Assembly: GCA_965238025.1 (NCBI GenBank)
Contig: OZ250162.1
Span: 558,001-622,000, forward strand
Length of the DNA: 64,000 nt
From: Pelagihabitans sp965238025
GTDB taxonomy: Bacteria; Bacteroidota; Bacteroidia; Flavobacteriales; Flavobacteriaceae
Direction: 5' to 3'
Shown: piece after piece, positions 16,648-24,174 of the stretch
Position numbering within the stretch: the first letter of the stretch is position 1
How the letters are laid out: every line of letters begins with the position of its first letter
Notes under the pieces: model-generated
What the model saw: the letters and a program-made list of their open reading frames with translations, nothing else
Told to the model about the DNA's origin: nothing
The model's database searches: none
Program-made: the position numbers and the translations under genes

Positions 16648-17931
16648 ATGTCCGGCAAAAGCATCTTTAAACGTATAGACTGGCTCACCATTTTCTTTTA
16701 TTTGGCCTTGGTCGCCATTGGTTGGGTAAGTATCTACTCAAGTACGTTTACCGAGGCCGAACCTTCGATTTTTAATTTCGCTACCCTTCACGGCAAGCAG
16801 TTCTTTTTTATCGGAGCAAGTTTTGTTGCTATCATTATCATCCTAGCCCTAGAGGCCAGTTTTTTTGAACGTTTTTCGAGTCTTTTTTATATTATCTCAA
16901 TAGTTTCACTAGTGGGTCTATTTCTATTTGGTAGAACCATCGCTGGGGCTACTTCGTGGTATGACCTAGGTTTTTTCAACTTTCAGCCCTCGGAGCTCGC
17001 AAAGATTACCACGTCGTTGGCACTGGCAAAATACCTTAGCGATATACAAACCGATATCAAAAGGCGAAAAGACCAACTGTATGCTTTTTTGATTTTATTG
17101 ATTCCGGTCATACTCATTATCCCGCAACCGGATCCAGGTAGTGCTTTGGTTTTTTTTGCACTGACCTTCGTGCTTTTTAGAGAGGGTTTGCCAATGTATT
17201 ATTTGGGCTTTGCTTTTCTCGCCATTATGATTTTTGTTACAACGCTTAAGTTCGGGACGGTTTGGATAGCTATTTTCCTAGGAATCATGGTAGTGTTGAT
17301 TTTCCTTTTGAAAAAGAAAAAATTCAAAGTTCCTACCTTACCCTTAATCGGTTTGGTTGTCATTTCCATCCTCTTTTCCCTTTCCGTAAACTTTGTTTTT
17401 AACAATGTATTTCAGGACCGGCATAGAGACCGTTTTAGTCTTTGGCTTAGATTGGAAAAAGATCCCGCTAAACTCGAAAAAATAAGAAAGACCATAGGGT
17501 ATAATACCTATCAATCAGAAAAAGCCATCGAGTCGGGCGGGTTTTTCGGGAAGGGATTTTTAGAAGGTACGCGCACCAAAGGCGATTTTGTTCCAGAACA
17601 ACATACCGATTATATTTTTAGCTCCGTTGGCGAGGAATGGGGTTTTATTGGTACTGCCTCTGTGGTCCTACTCTTTACAATGTTGCTATTACGACTCGTA
17701 TATTTGGCCGAGCGCCAAAAAAGTAATTTCAGCCGTATGTATGGCTACGGGGTAATTTCCATCTTGCTCATTCATTACTTCATCAATGTCGGAATGGTCA
17801 TCGGGGTATTACCAACGATAGGGATACCACTCCCATTTTTTAGCTATGGGGGATCGGGCCTACTCTTCTTTACGATTCTGCTTTTTATCTTCTTGAAACT
17901 GGATACAAATCGATTGAAAGAAGGGATTTAA
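16648..17931 (+). CDS. rodA: Peptidoglycan glycosyltransferase RodA (SEDS)
   Basis: 427 residues, about ten membrane segments. RodA polymerises lipid II glycan strands together with PBP2 in the elongasome. SEDS landmarks: YSSTFTEAE after helix 1, FQPSELAKI, IPQPDPGSALVFF, the large periplasmic loop with the conserved GFFGKGFLEGTRTKGDFVPE (acidic site) and QHTDYIFSSVGEEWGF, then GIPLPFFSYGGSGLL near the end. Last gene of the mre operon; the nuclease gene converges on it from the other strand, and no obvious terminator hairpin is seen in the 92-base gap. Confidence 0.97.
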   Translation: MSGKSIFKRIDWLTIFFYLALVAIGWVSIYSSTFTEAEPSIFNFATLHGKQFFFIGASFVAIIIILALEASFFERFSSLFYIISIVSLVGLFLFGRTIAGATSWYDLGFFNFQPSELAKITTSLALAKYLSDIQTDIKRRKDQLYAFLILLIPVILIIPQPDPGSALVFFALTFVLFREGLPMYYLGFAFLAIMIFVTTLKFGTVWIAIFLGIMVVLIFLLKKKKFKVPTLPLIGLVVISILFSLSVNFVFNNVFQDRHRDRFSLWLRLEKDPAKLEKIRKTIGYNTYQSEKAIESGGFFGKGFLEGTRTKGDFVPEQHTDYIFSSVGEEWGFIGTASVVLLFTMLLLRLVYLAERQKSNFSRMYGYGVISILLIHYFINVGMVIGVLPTIGIPLPFFSYGGSGLLFFTILLFIFLKLDTNRLKEGI

Positions 17932-18023
17932 GGAGATATTAAGTAGTGCATGATTTTATTCTTTTATCTCTATCGGCAAAAGAAAGAGAAAGATTCGATT
18001 GATACATTCGCCCATTCTTGTAT

Positions 18024-18845
18024 TCAAAATTTCCATCCATCAAGTTCAACTTCTCCTTCCAATTTAGCTTCGGTTTTATCTTGGAATTTTTCGAAAAAAT
18101 CGATCCCTGTCCGTTTTTCTATTTCATCTACCGAAACAGCAAATTCTTTCAATGGTTTGCTACTCTCCTTCCCTTCCATTAAAAAAGCAGCAACATCCAA
18201 ATCCTTCGCATCACCCTTGGCCACAATTTTATAGTAGTACCGAGGTACATCAACATCCTCCCTGCCAATTTCTTTTAATCCATTTTCCAATACGCCTCCG
18301 GTAACCACAAAAACGCTTCCGTAGCGTTTTGCCCATTGTCTAATTTGCATTTCCAGGCGGTTCCAGACTCCAGCATTGAAATCCCTATCTTGGGGACTTA
18401 TGTTACTGGTATAAAAGGTTTCGTTATATGCCTGTTCCGAAAACCTCCGGTCACCGGCCGGACAAAGATGCCCACGATCATAACCAGAACCTTTGTAGTT
18501 ACGCCAATCGGCAGATTTCGTTTTCACCTTTGGGTCCTCAATAAAATAAGGCCTTTTTCGATCATCATAGGTCATATGCTCTTTTTTAAGCATATAAGCA
18601 ACCCATTCGGCCTGCTCGTAAGGGTCATTATAGGATAGCATAAAATGTTCGTGTGTCACCACTGCTCCAGTCGTTGAACTCGGTAAGAACATCTTCGGGA
18701 TTTCCGTCTTTTTAGCGGGGTCTGCGTCCGAAGAATACGTATCTGGGGTATAAAAATTTTCAAAAAACCAAAAACCGACAACACAAACTAGTAACAAAAT
18801 AGTATAAACAAGCTTGTTGTTTTTGCTGGATTTGGCTCTTATCAT
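18024..18845 (-). CDS. Membrane-anchored DNA/RNA non-specific endonuclease
   Basis: 273 residues. An N-terminal hydrophobic segment (KLVYTILLLVCVVGFWFFE) acts as signal anchor, placing the enzyme outside the cytoplasm. The body is a NUC1-type endonuclease of the Serratia nuclease family, with the catalytic DRGHLCPAGDRR (general-base His in DRGH) and the metal-binding Asn region SNISPQDRDFNAGVWNRLE. These enzymes cut DNA and RNA using Mg2+. A nutritional or DNA-scavenging role at the cell surface is the usual guess; a toxin role is possible, but no immunity gene adjoins it. Confidence 0.9.
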   Translation of the reverse strand: MIRAKSSKNNKLVYTILLLVCVVGFWFFENFYTPDTYSSDADPAKKTEIPKMFLPSSTTGAVVTHEHFMLSYNDPYEQAEWVAYMLKKEHMTYDDRKRPYFIEDPKVKTKSADWRNYKGSGYDRGHLCPAGDRRFSEQAYNETFYTSNISPQDRDFNAGVWNRLEMQIRQWAKRYGSVFVVTGGVLENGLKEIGREDVDVPRYYYKIVAKGDAKDLDVAAFLMEGKESSKPLKEFAVSVDEIEKRTGIDFFEKFQDKTEAKLEGEVELDGWKF

Positions 18846-19020
18846 AACGGCAAAGTTAACTTAATTTGAAGTATTCGGCCAACGGTATTTTTGTAAGGAT
18901 TGGGTCAAAATCACGACAAAACAAATGAGATTCTCCACCAGTTTATCAGTAACTTGTAATGGAGATGTTTTTTATAAATTATAAGGTGTAATCTTTTTAA
19001 AAACAGAAAGGAAAAGTAGT

Positions 19021-19503
19021 ATGCTTACATGGAAAGATGTTATTCATTTTAGTGTTAACGGAAACCCTATCCCGGATAAAAGGGTCGAAAAAACCGAAGC
19101 CGAATGGCGTGACCTTTTAACACCGGAACAATTTCGGATTACCCGAAAAAAAGGAACGGAAGCCGCTCATTCAGGGGCACTTTGTGGTATTCACGAAGCG
19201 GGCAAGTACAATTGTGTTTGTTGCGATACCCCTTTGTTCGACTCCACTATTAAATTCGAGTCCGGTACCGGTTGGCCAAGTTTTACCCAACCAATTAAGA
19301 AAAACGCAATTAAGTACGAAAAGGATACAGCCTTCGGAATGGTACGTGTAGAAGTCATGTGTAATACATGTGATGGTCATTTGGGCCATGTTTTCCCTGA
19401 TGGTCCTGAACCAAGCGGACTTAGATATTGTATCAATTCAGAATCTATGCAACTGCAAACCGCTTCAGCAGATAAAGAAGAAAGGATTAACAATGAACAA
19501 TAA
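19021..19503 (+). CDS. msrB: Peptide-methionine (R)-S-oxide reductase MsrB
   Basis: 160 residues. Reduces the R epimer of methionine sulfoxide in proteins. The two CxxC pairs of the structural zinc site are present (CVCCDTP and CNTCDGHLGH), along with the SGTGWPSF substrate segment and the catalytic Cys in RYCINSESM. No signal peptide, so cytoplasmic. Its last 11 bases overlap the msrA start, so both stereospecific enzymes are made together. First gene of a redox-repair cluster. Confidence 0.96.
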   Translation: MLTWKDVIHFSVNGNPIPDKRVEKTEAEWRDLLTPEQFRITRKKGTEAAHSGALCGIHEAGKYNCVCCDTPLFDSTIKFESGTGWPSFTQPIKKNAIKYEKDTAFGMVRVEVMCNTCDGHLGHVFPDGPEPSGLRYCINSESMQLQTASADKEERINNEQ

Positions 19504-20026
19504 AAAACTAGAATTGGCCACCGTAGGCGGTGGATGTTTTTGGTGTATTGAAGCCGTATTACAACGCGTAAATGGCGTCGAAAAAATTGTTTCAGGTTAT
19601 ACCGGGGGATCAGCTCCCGGAAAACCAACTTATAAGGAAGTGTGTTCTGGTCTTACCGGTCATGCCGAAGTAGTTCAGCTAACATATGACCCTGAGGTGA
19701 TTTCCTATGAAGACCTTTTGGTGATTTTTATGACCAGTCATGACCCAACCACTTTAAATAGACAGGGTGGTGATCTGGGCACACAATATCGATCGGTGAT
19801 TTATTATCATGATGACACGCAAAAAGAAATTGCCGAGGTGGTTGCCAAGGAAATGGCGCCGTATTTTGAAAATCCTATCGTGACCGAAATAAGTCCTTTA
19901 GAAACATTTTACGAAGCAGAAGATTATCATCAAGACTATTATAACAATAACAGCTCGCAAGGGTATTGCAGTGCGATAATTACTCCTAAACTGGCCAAGT
20001 TGCGAAAAATGCACCGGACAAATTAA
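19493..20026 (+). CDS. msrA: Peptide-methionine (S)-S-oxide reductase MsrA
   Basis: 177 residues from the ATG at 19493. Reduces the S epimer of methionine sulfoxide. The active site GGGCFWCIEAV is near the N-terminus, followed by SGYTGGSAPGKPTYKEV, the GHAEVVQLTYDP segment and QYRSVIYY, all family hallmarks. The open frame extends 41 codons further up into msrB, but homology starts at MNNKKLELATVGG and overlap by 11 bases is the natural arrangement. A terminator-like hairpin follows. Confidence 0.96.
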   Translation: MNNKKLELATVGGGCFWCIEAVLQRVNGVEKIVSGYTGGSAPGKPTYKEVCSGLTGHAEVVQLTYDPEVISYEDLLVIFMTSHDPTTLNRQGGDLGTQYRSVIYYHDDTQKEIAEVVAKEMAPYFENPIVTEISPLETFYEAEDYHQDYYNNNSSQGYCSAIITPKLAKLRKMHRTN

Positions 20027-20065
20027 AGACGGTAAGTAGTAGTTAAACAATCTTTTAAAATACGT

Positions 20066-20107
20066 AAACAGCGGTCGTTTAACAAAGTATTGAACGACTG
20101 CTGTTTT
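20066..20107 (+). terminator. Hairpin after msrA, probable terminator or attenuator
   Basis: AAACAGCGGTCGTT (20066-20079) pairs with AACGACTGCTGTTT (20093-20106), 13 Watson-Crick pairs and one wobble, with a 13-base loop and a short T run. It separates msrBA from the thioredoxin-fold gene 39 bases on, so it may only reduce read-through. Confidence 0.75.
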
Positions 20108-20145
20108 ACTTTATTAATAATCTAAAAATAAGAAAGGACATTATC

Positions 20146-20640
20146 ATGTCGAATAATTCAACAAGTGAAAATCAAGTAATAAAAGCTCCTGAATTTGAAG
20201 TAAAGCAGTGGGTCGATGCGAATGGTAATACAACCAAGCCCATTAAACTATCTGACTTTGAAGGGAAATTCAAAGTGCTGTATTGTTTTCAAAGTTGGTG
20301 CCCTGGTTGTCATAGCCGTGGGTTACCCGCTTTGCAAAAAATGGTAGATGCGCTCAAGGAAAATGAGAAGGTGACATTTTTAGCAATTCAGACGGTATTT
20401 GAAGGTCATCAAGCGAACACCTATGATAAAATGGTAGCAACCCAAAAACAGTATGATTTGAAAATTCCCTTTGGTCATGATGCAGGTGATGATGGAAAAT
20501 CCACATCGAACATCATGAAAAATTATCATACTGGAGGTACGCCATGGTTTATATTCATAGATGAACATAACAATGTTGTTTTTGCCGATTTTCATCTAAA
20601 CGAAGATGCCGCAATTGAATTTTTAAAAACAAGAAAATAA
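20146..20640 (+). CDS. Cytoplasmic TlpA/peroxiredoxin-like thioredoxin-fold protein
   Basis: 164 residues with a thioredoxin fold. The redox pair is Cys52-Pro-Gly-Cys55 in SWCPGCHSRGLPAL; a further Cys47 lies just before it. The cis-Pro loop reads GTPWFIFIDE, and AIQTVFEGHQ follows the strand order of the AhpC/TlpA group. There is no signal peptide, unlike most TlpA proteins, so it probably works in the cytoplasm. Coming just after msrB-msrA, a natural role would be to reduce the disulfide that forms in the Msr enzymes after each turnover; that is inference. The stop overlaps the next start (TAATG). Confidence 0.85.
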   Translation: MSNNSTSENQVIKAPEFEVKQWVDANGNTTKPIKLSDFEGKFKVLYCFQSWCPGCHSRGLPALQKMVDALKENEKVTFLAIQTVFEGHQANTYDKMVATQKQYDLKIPFGHDAGDDGKSTSNIMKNYHTGGTPWFIFIDEHNNVVFADFHLNEDAAIEFLKTRK

Positions 20641-21170
20641 TGAACGTAATCCCGGTCATAAAACTATATGGGGCAGAAGGTTGCCACAAAACGAGATATT
20701 ATCAGCTTTTGCTGGATGAAACGGAACTGCCCTATCAATTTCTGGATGTAGAAACCAATAAAGACCACGCAGTGGAACTGCGTGGTCTTTATGAAAACGG
20801 AAAACTTAATTTCCCGACGATTACCATTGGCAAAAAGAAACTGAGAAACCCGTATAAGGAAGATCTGCATAAATGGTTAAACAAATTAATCCCATCACGA
20901 TTACCTATTGTCCATGATAAAGAGAATAACCGTTTTACAATGGATATTAATGGTGAATTAGCAAAGGTTGAATACCAGTTACGTGATGGCAAAATGTATT
21001 TGACGCATTCCGAAGTACCTTACAATTTAAGAGGGCAGGGAATTGGCAAAGTATTGGTCGAGAAAACCTTTGAGCAATTAACGACGGAGAACTTTAAGGC
21101 CGTTGCGGTATGCAGCTATATAAAGGCGGTCGCGAGGCGAAGTAAGAAGTGGAATTCAATAATTGAATAG
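20640..21170 (+). CDS. Glutaredoxin-like domain fused to a GNAT acetyltransferase domain
   Basis: 176 residues in two parts. Residues 4-80 are glutaredoxin-like: KLYGAEGCHKTRYYQ with a single active-site Cys15 (CHKT in place of CPYC, a monothiol form) and the cis-Pro segment NFPTITIGKKKLRNP. Residues about 95-170 match the small GNAT group of COG2388 (YjdJ-like): YNLRGQGIGKVLVEKTFEQL holds the acetyl-CoA loop and AVAVCSYIKAVARR is the closing strand-helix with its Cys. The start codon shares one base with the previous stop, so translation is coupled. Substrate unknown. The fusion places a thiol-handling domain and an acetyltransferase in one polypeptide within the Met-sulfoxide repair cluster. 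Confidence 0.8.
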   Translation: MNVIPVIKLYGAEGCHKTRYYQLLLDETELPYQFLDVETNKDHAVELRGLYENGKLNFPTITIGKKKLRNPYKEDLHKWLNKLIPSRLPIVHDKENNRFTMDINGELAKVEYQLRDGKMYLTHSEVPYNLRGQGIGKVLVEKTFEQLTTENFKAVAVCSYIKAVARRSKKWNSIIE

Positions 21171-21195
21171 ATAAACTAAAAGAATCAATGCTTTC

Positions 21196-21450
21196 ATGTT
21201 ATTGAAACAAATACGAAAACTACCCCTAGGCTATTCTGAAGTAATTTATCTCAATAGAAAGTACGGGGTAACCCGTAACGATTTCAATAATGGGAACAGC
21301 CATAAAATTTTTGCCCAGGAATTGGGCGGAAAAGATTTTATCAGCCTTAACTATTATACCACTAGGACTTCACAAAGTTTGAAGCCTTGCGAAATGCCGG
21401 AGCAAAAGGTCATTGATTTTCTTAATGGGTATCAACAAATAGAAGATTAA
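21196..21450 (+). CDS. Small conserved protein of the msr cluster, unknown function
   Basis: 84 residues, no signal and no membrane segment. Readable pieces are PLGYSEVIYLNRKYGVTRND, a GGKDFISLNYY strand and KPCEMPEQKVIDFL with a single Cys. I recall small flavobacterial proteins of this look next to methionine sulfoxide reductases, but cannot name a verified function. It lies 25 bases after the glutaredoxin-GNAT gene, so it is likely the last gene of that transcript. The strand-rich start followed by one C-terminal helix suggests a compact domain, possibly an Msr accessory. Confidence 0.7.
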   Translation: MLLKQIRKLPLGYSEVIYLNRKYGVTRNDFNNGNSHKIFAQELGGKDFISLNYYTTRTSQSLKPCEMPEQKVIDFLNGYQQIED

Positions 21451-21570
21451 GATGCTTATTATTACCAACTTTCCCTTTACTAAAGCTTAAGTACCGCAAA
21501 TCATCATTCTTCTAATGAAGGGTATCAAAGCCGTGGCCCTCTAATTATTTATCCGATTTTTTGTGACTTT

Positions 21571-21597
21571 TTTAGTTATTTTCTACTAATAACTAAA
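21571..21597 (+). promoter_or_regulatory. Perfect inverted repeat in front of the ECF sigma gene
   Basis: TTTAGTTATT (21571-21580), a 7-base spacer, AATAACTAAA (21588-21597): ten perfect pairs ending nine bases before the TTG start of the sigma gene. It may be an operator at the promoter, or an RNA hairpin covering the translation start. Confidence 0.6.
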
Positions 21598-21606
21598 ACA
21601 TAACAT

Positions 21607-22098
21607 TTGACGGCAGCAGAAACCGACTTCGTACGGGTCATTCAGGAGAATGAGGGAATCATATACAAGATAGCTCGTACCTATACCAAAACCAGTGACG
21701 ACCGAAATGATTTATACCAGGAAATCGTTTATCAACTTTGGCGGTCATTTGATTCTTTTAAAGGTAATTCTAAAATAAGTACTTGGATATACCGAGTGGC
21801 ATTGAACACCTCTATTTCCCAATGGCGAAGGGAAAAGAAAAAAGGGCACAAGGTGGAGTTGGATCATTTGTTTTTAAAACAAACAGAGGGTTACGATCCG
21901 GAGTTTGAAGAACGCCTTGAGTTGGTATACGAACAGATAAACCAACTTAATGAAATCGAAAAAGGATTAATGCTTTTATTTCTGGAAGGAAAAAAATATA
22001 ACGAGATAGCCGAAGTTACTGGCTTTACCGCAAGCAATGTAGGTACTCGTATTTCACGAATAAAAGCCAAAATGAAAAGTAATATTGAAAAAAAATAA
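21607..22098 (+). CDS. ECF-type RNA polymerase sigma factor
   Basis: 163 residues. Region 2 spans about residues 15-75 (DDRNDLYQEIVYQLWRSFDS, then KISTWIYRVALNTSISQWRR) and region 4 about 110-160 (GLMLLFLEGKKYNEIAEVTG, then SNVGTRISRIKAKMK), the two-domain layout of extracytoplasmic-function sigma factors. The start must be the TTG at 21607: an in-frame TAA lies two codons upstream and no ATG occurs before conserved sequence begins. The downstream gene starts four bases after the stop and encodes a membrane protein, the usual place of an anti-sigma partner. A perfect inverted repeat lies just before the start. Confidence 0.9.
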   Translation: MTAAETDFVRVIQENEGIIYKIARTYTKTSDDRNDLYQEIVYQLWRSFDSFKGNSKISTWIYRVALNTSISQWRREKKKGHKVELDHLFLKQTEGYDPEFEERLELVYEQINQLNEIEKGLMLLFLEGKKYNEIAEVTGFTASNVGTRISRIKAKMKSNIEKK

Positions 22099-22102
22099 GG
22101 CC

Positions 22103-22702
22103 ATGACTTTAGAAGAAATGCAACATGTTTGGTCGGAAATGACTGAAAAAATCGATAATCAAAAACGTTTAACAGACAAATTGATACTAGATATGACACA
22201 AGAAAAATTCAAAAATAAAATTTCAACAATTGCGCGGTACGAATCTATGGGAGCTATAGTTTGCTTTATAGCCGCCTTGGTAATAATCCTAAATATCGGA
22301 AAGTTGGATACCTGGTATCTCCTGGCTAGCGGTATTCTTGTCCTAGGGTATTTCGTTATCATACCCTTGATCGTGTTAAAGTATATTGGTCAAATGAAAA
22401 GTATTGACCTGGCAAAGAATACGTACAAACAGTCGTTAATCGAATTTACCAATAAAAGAAAACGGTTTTTATTTTGGCAACGAACGGCAATAGTCTCCAA
22501 TTTCTTTCTCATGGTACTGATATTGCCCGTATTTAGCAAACTTTTTAAAGGCAAAGACCTATTTGTAACCGACACTTCTGTTTGGACTTGGTATGTTATC
22601 GTGATGTTGGTTTTTTTAATCCCTTTCTCGTTTTGGGGCTACAATAAGTATAAAAAAATGACAGCATCCGTAGAAGATTTACTTCGGGATCTACAGTCGT
22701 AA
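22103..22702 (+). CDS. Membrane protein paired with the ECF sigma factor (possible anti-sigma)
   Basis: 199 residues from the ATG at 22103. An N-terminal cytoplasmic helical segment (MTLEEMQHVWSEMTEKIDNQ) precedes four membrane segments at about residues 48-68, 72-94, 136-155 and 164-184. The first 45 residues are charged and could bind the sigma factor, but no zinc-binding HxxxCxxC of classical anti-sigma domains is present. An open extension from a TTG at 22085 would overlap the sigma gene by 14 bases. Assigning it as anti-sigma rests on gene order only. Confidence 0.7.
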   Translation: MTLEEMQHVWSEMTEKIDNQKRLTDKLILDMTQEKFKNKISTIARYESMGAIVCFIAALVIILNIGKLDTWYLLASGILVLGYFVIIPLIVLKYIGQMKSIDLAKNTYKQSLIEFTNKRKRFLFWQRTAIVSNFFLMVLILPVFSKLFKGKDLFVTDTSVWTWYVIVMLVFLIPFSFWGYNKYKKMTASVEDLLRDLQS

Positions 22703-22800
22703 ATTGTGCTGTCGAGGTCTTGATATATGAAATGGTTCAAGCGCATCCGAAATTTCAGAACTTTACTTTTATCACATTGATAAAAAGAAGAATTTCATAC

Positions 22801-23820
22801 TCAACAAGATTCCCTTATAACAAGTTCGGTAGGCAATATGTACTCGCAATGCGAGCCGGGTTCGGAGTCCCTGTTATTTTCTATTTCATTAAGCAATAGT
22901 TCCAGGGCCGTTGAACCCATTTCATATGCCGGTTGGTTGACCGTTGATAAGGTAGGCGACACCACTGAAGACATTAGCCAATTGCTAAATCCGAAAACTG
23001 CGATTTGACCTGGAATTTTCACGTTGATCTCATTGAAAAATTTGATAACACCAATGGCGACCAAATCAGTAATCGCAAAAACGGCTTCGACATCATCATG
23101 TTCAGAAAGCATTTTTTGAGCATTGCGATATCCATCCGAAAAATCATCATTATTATCACACACATAAACCAATGACTCATCAAAGGTAATACCACTGTCG
23201 GCAAGGGCCCGCTTATAACCTTCAAAACGTTCTCTTGAGATTTTAGGAATCCCATCCCCTCGAAAATGCGCTATTCTTTTATGGCCTTTTTTTATTAGAT
23301 GCATAACCGCTTTATAGGCAGCTTTCTCATCATCTATCATCACCTTGGAACAATTGATCGAGGGTTCAACCTTATCAAAAAGTACTAACGGTATCTTTCT
23401 TTTTAATATCTTTTTAAGGTGTAAAAACTCGTTGGTTTCATTTGAAAGAGACACTAAAATACCATCAACCCTTTTATCCATCAGCAGGTCTACCTGTTGC
23501 TTTTCAAGTGCTAATTTTTCATTGGATTGAAGTAGGATAACCAAATACCCCGCTTTTTCCGCCCCCTCTATAATGCCTTCTATTACCCTAGAAAAGAAAT
23601 GGTGCACCATGGAAGGGACAATTACCCCAATGGTTTTAGATTCGTTATTCCTCAAATTTATAGCAAGCTGATTTGGCGTATAATTTAAAATTCTAGCCAT
23701 ATTCAAAACTTTCTGTCTAGTTTCTTCACTAATTTCCTTAGAGCCGTTCAGGGCTTTAGATACAGTAGGAATCGAAACGTTTAACATTTCGGCTATGTCT
23801 TTGAGTTTTACGTGCGCCAT
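22801..23820 (-). CDS. LacI family transcriptional regulator of the trehalose genes
   Basis: 339 residues. The N-terminal helix-turn-helix VKLKDIAEMLNVSIPTVSKA and hinge (ILNYTPNQLAINLRN) are standard LacI/GalR, followed by the periplasmic-binding-like sensor domain (TIGVIVPSMVHHFFSRVIEG onward, GILVSLS, VFGFSNWLMSSVVSPTLSTV). It binds a sugar ligand and a palindromic operator with central CG. Transcribed divergently from the MFS-trehalase genes across a 354-base gap that contains GAAAACGTTTAC, a fitting site next to its own start. Repression of trehalose uptake is the likely role, with trehalose or a phosphorylated derivative as inducer (inference). Confidence 0.93.
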   Translation of the reverse strand: MAHVKLKDIAEMLNVSIPTVSKALNGSKEISEETRQKVLNMARILNYTPNQLAINLRNNESKTIGVIVPSMVHHFFSRVIEGIIEGAEKAGYLVILLQSNEKLALEKQQVDLLMDKRVDGILVSLSNETNEFLHLKKILKRKIPLVLFDKVEPSINCSKVMIDDEKAAYKAVMHLIKKGHKRIAHFRGDGIPKISRERFEGYKRALADSGITFDESLVYVCDNNDDFSDGYRNAQKMLSEHDDVEAVFAITDLVAIGVIKFFNEINVKIPGQIAVFGFSNWLMSSVVSPTLSTVNQPAYEMGSTALELLLNEIENNRDSEPGSHCEYILPTELVIRESC

Positions 23821-23880
23821 TCGATTAAATTAGTGGTTACTTGCCTTAAATAGCCCTTTCATTCTCTTTTTTTAATTAAC

Positions 23881-23892
23881 GAAAACGTTTAC
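23881..23892. promoter_or_regulatory. LacI-type operator
   Basis: GAAAACGTTTAC is a palindrome around a central CG with ten of twelve positions symmetric, the form bound by LacI/GalR proteins (for example PurR- and CRE-type sites). It lies 61 bases upstream of the regulator's own start codon. Confidence 0.65.
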
Positions 23893-24046
23893 TTTGATTA
23901 AATTCCTTTACAACAGTATGAAATTTAAGTAATTACCCCCATCTTTAGGGAACAGCGAATTCCCCTAAAGTATTTCATTAATATACTTGAAATAGGAGAT
24001 TTAAACAAAATAGACCCCGTCTAAAACAGTAAGGTTACCTAAAAAT

Positions 24047-24062
24047 CTTTGCAGCTGCAAAG
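24047..24062. promoter_or_regulatory. 16-base perfect palindrome
   Basis: CTTTGCAGCTGCAAAG reads the same on both strands. Position 113 bases before the MFS start fits an operator at or near the promoter, but it lacks the central CG of LacI sites, so the binding protein is unknown. Confidence 0.55.
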
Positions 24063-24118
24063 CGCAAATTACAGGTGATTCTGTATATAAGAGTTTTGAT
24101 TGAATTTGTTTGTTTCTC

Positions 24119-24161
24119 TTAAATGCTGCGAACTCTGTTGGGTTTGCGGCATTTAATTTTT
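24119..24161 (+). terminator. Leader hairpin with T run ahead of the MFS gene (attenuator-like)
   Basis: TTAAATGCTGCGAAC (24119-24133) and GTTTGCGGCATTTAA (24142-24156) pair over 15 positions, 13 standard and 2 non-standard, with an 8-base loop, followed directly by TTTTT (24157-24161). The MFS ATG is 14 bases on. It has the shape of an intrinsic terminator inside a 5' leader, or it may be the end of a small upstream transcript. Confidence 0.6.
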
Positions 24162-24174
24162 AAACGCTCAAATT

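Larger units (their letters stand above)
23821..24174. promoter_or_regulatory. 354-base control region between lacI-type gene and MFS gene
   Basis: No open frame of note. It holds, in order, a LacI-type site around 23881, a dyad at 23943-23970, a 16-base perfect palindrome at 24047-24062 and a leader hairpin at 24119-24161. TTACTTTG (23890-23897), one base away from TAnnTTTG, overlaps the first site. The density of symmetric elements suggests layered control of the trehalose genes. Confidence 0.6.

Noticed and set aside
17950..18234. A plus-strand frame after rodA as a small gene
   Set aside because: Mostly overlaps the nuclease gene on the other strand and shows no recognisable sequence.
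18024..18845. Toxin-immunity or defence nuclease
   Set aside because: The enzyme is an ordinary anchored NUC1 nuclease with no immunity gene, secretion tag or defence gene beside it.
22766..22786. AT-rich hairpin TTTTATCA/TGATAAAA as terminator of the sigma operon
   Set aside because: Only A/T pairs plus one G-C, no T run on the plus side; too weak to call.
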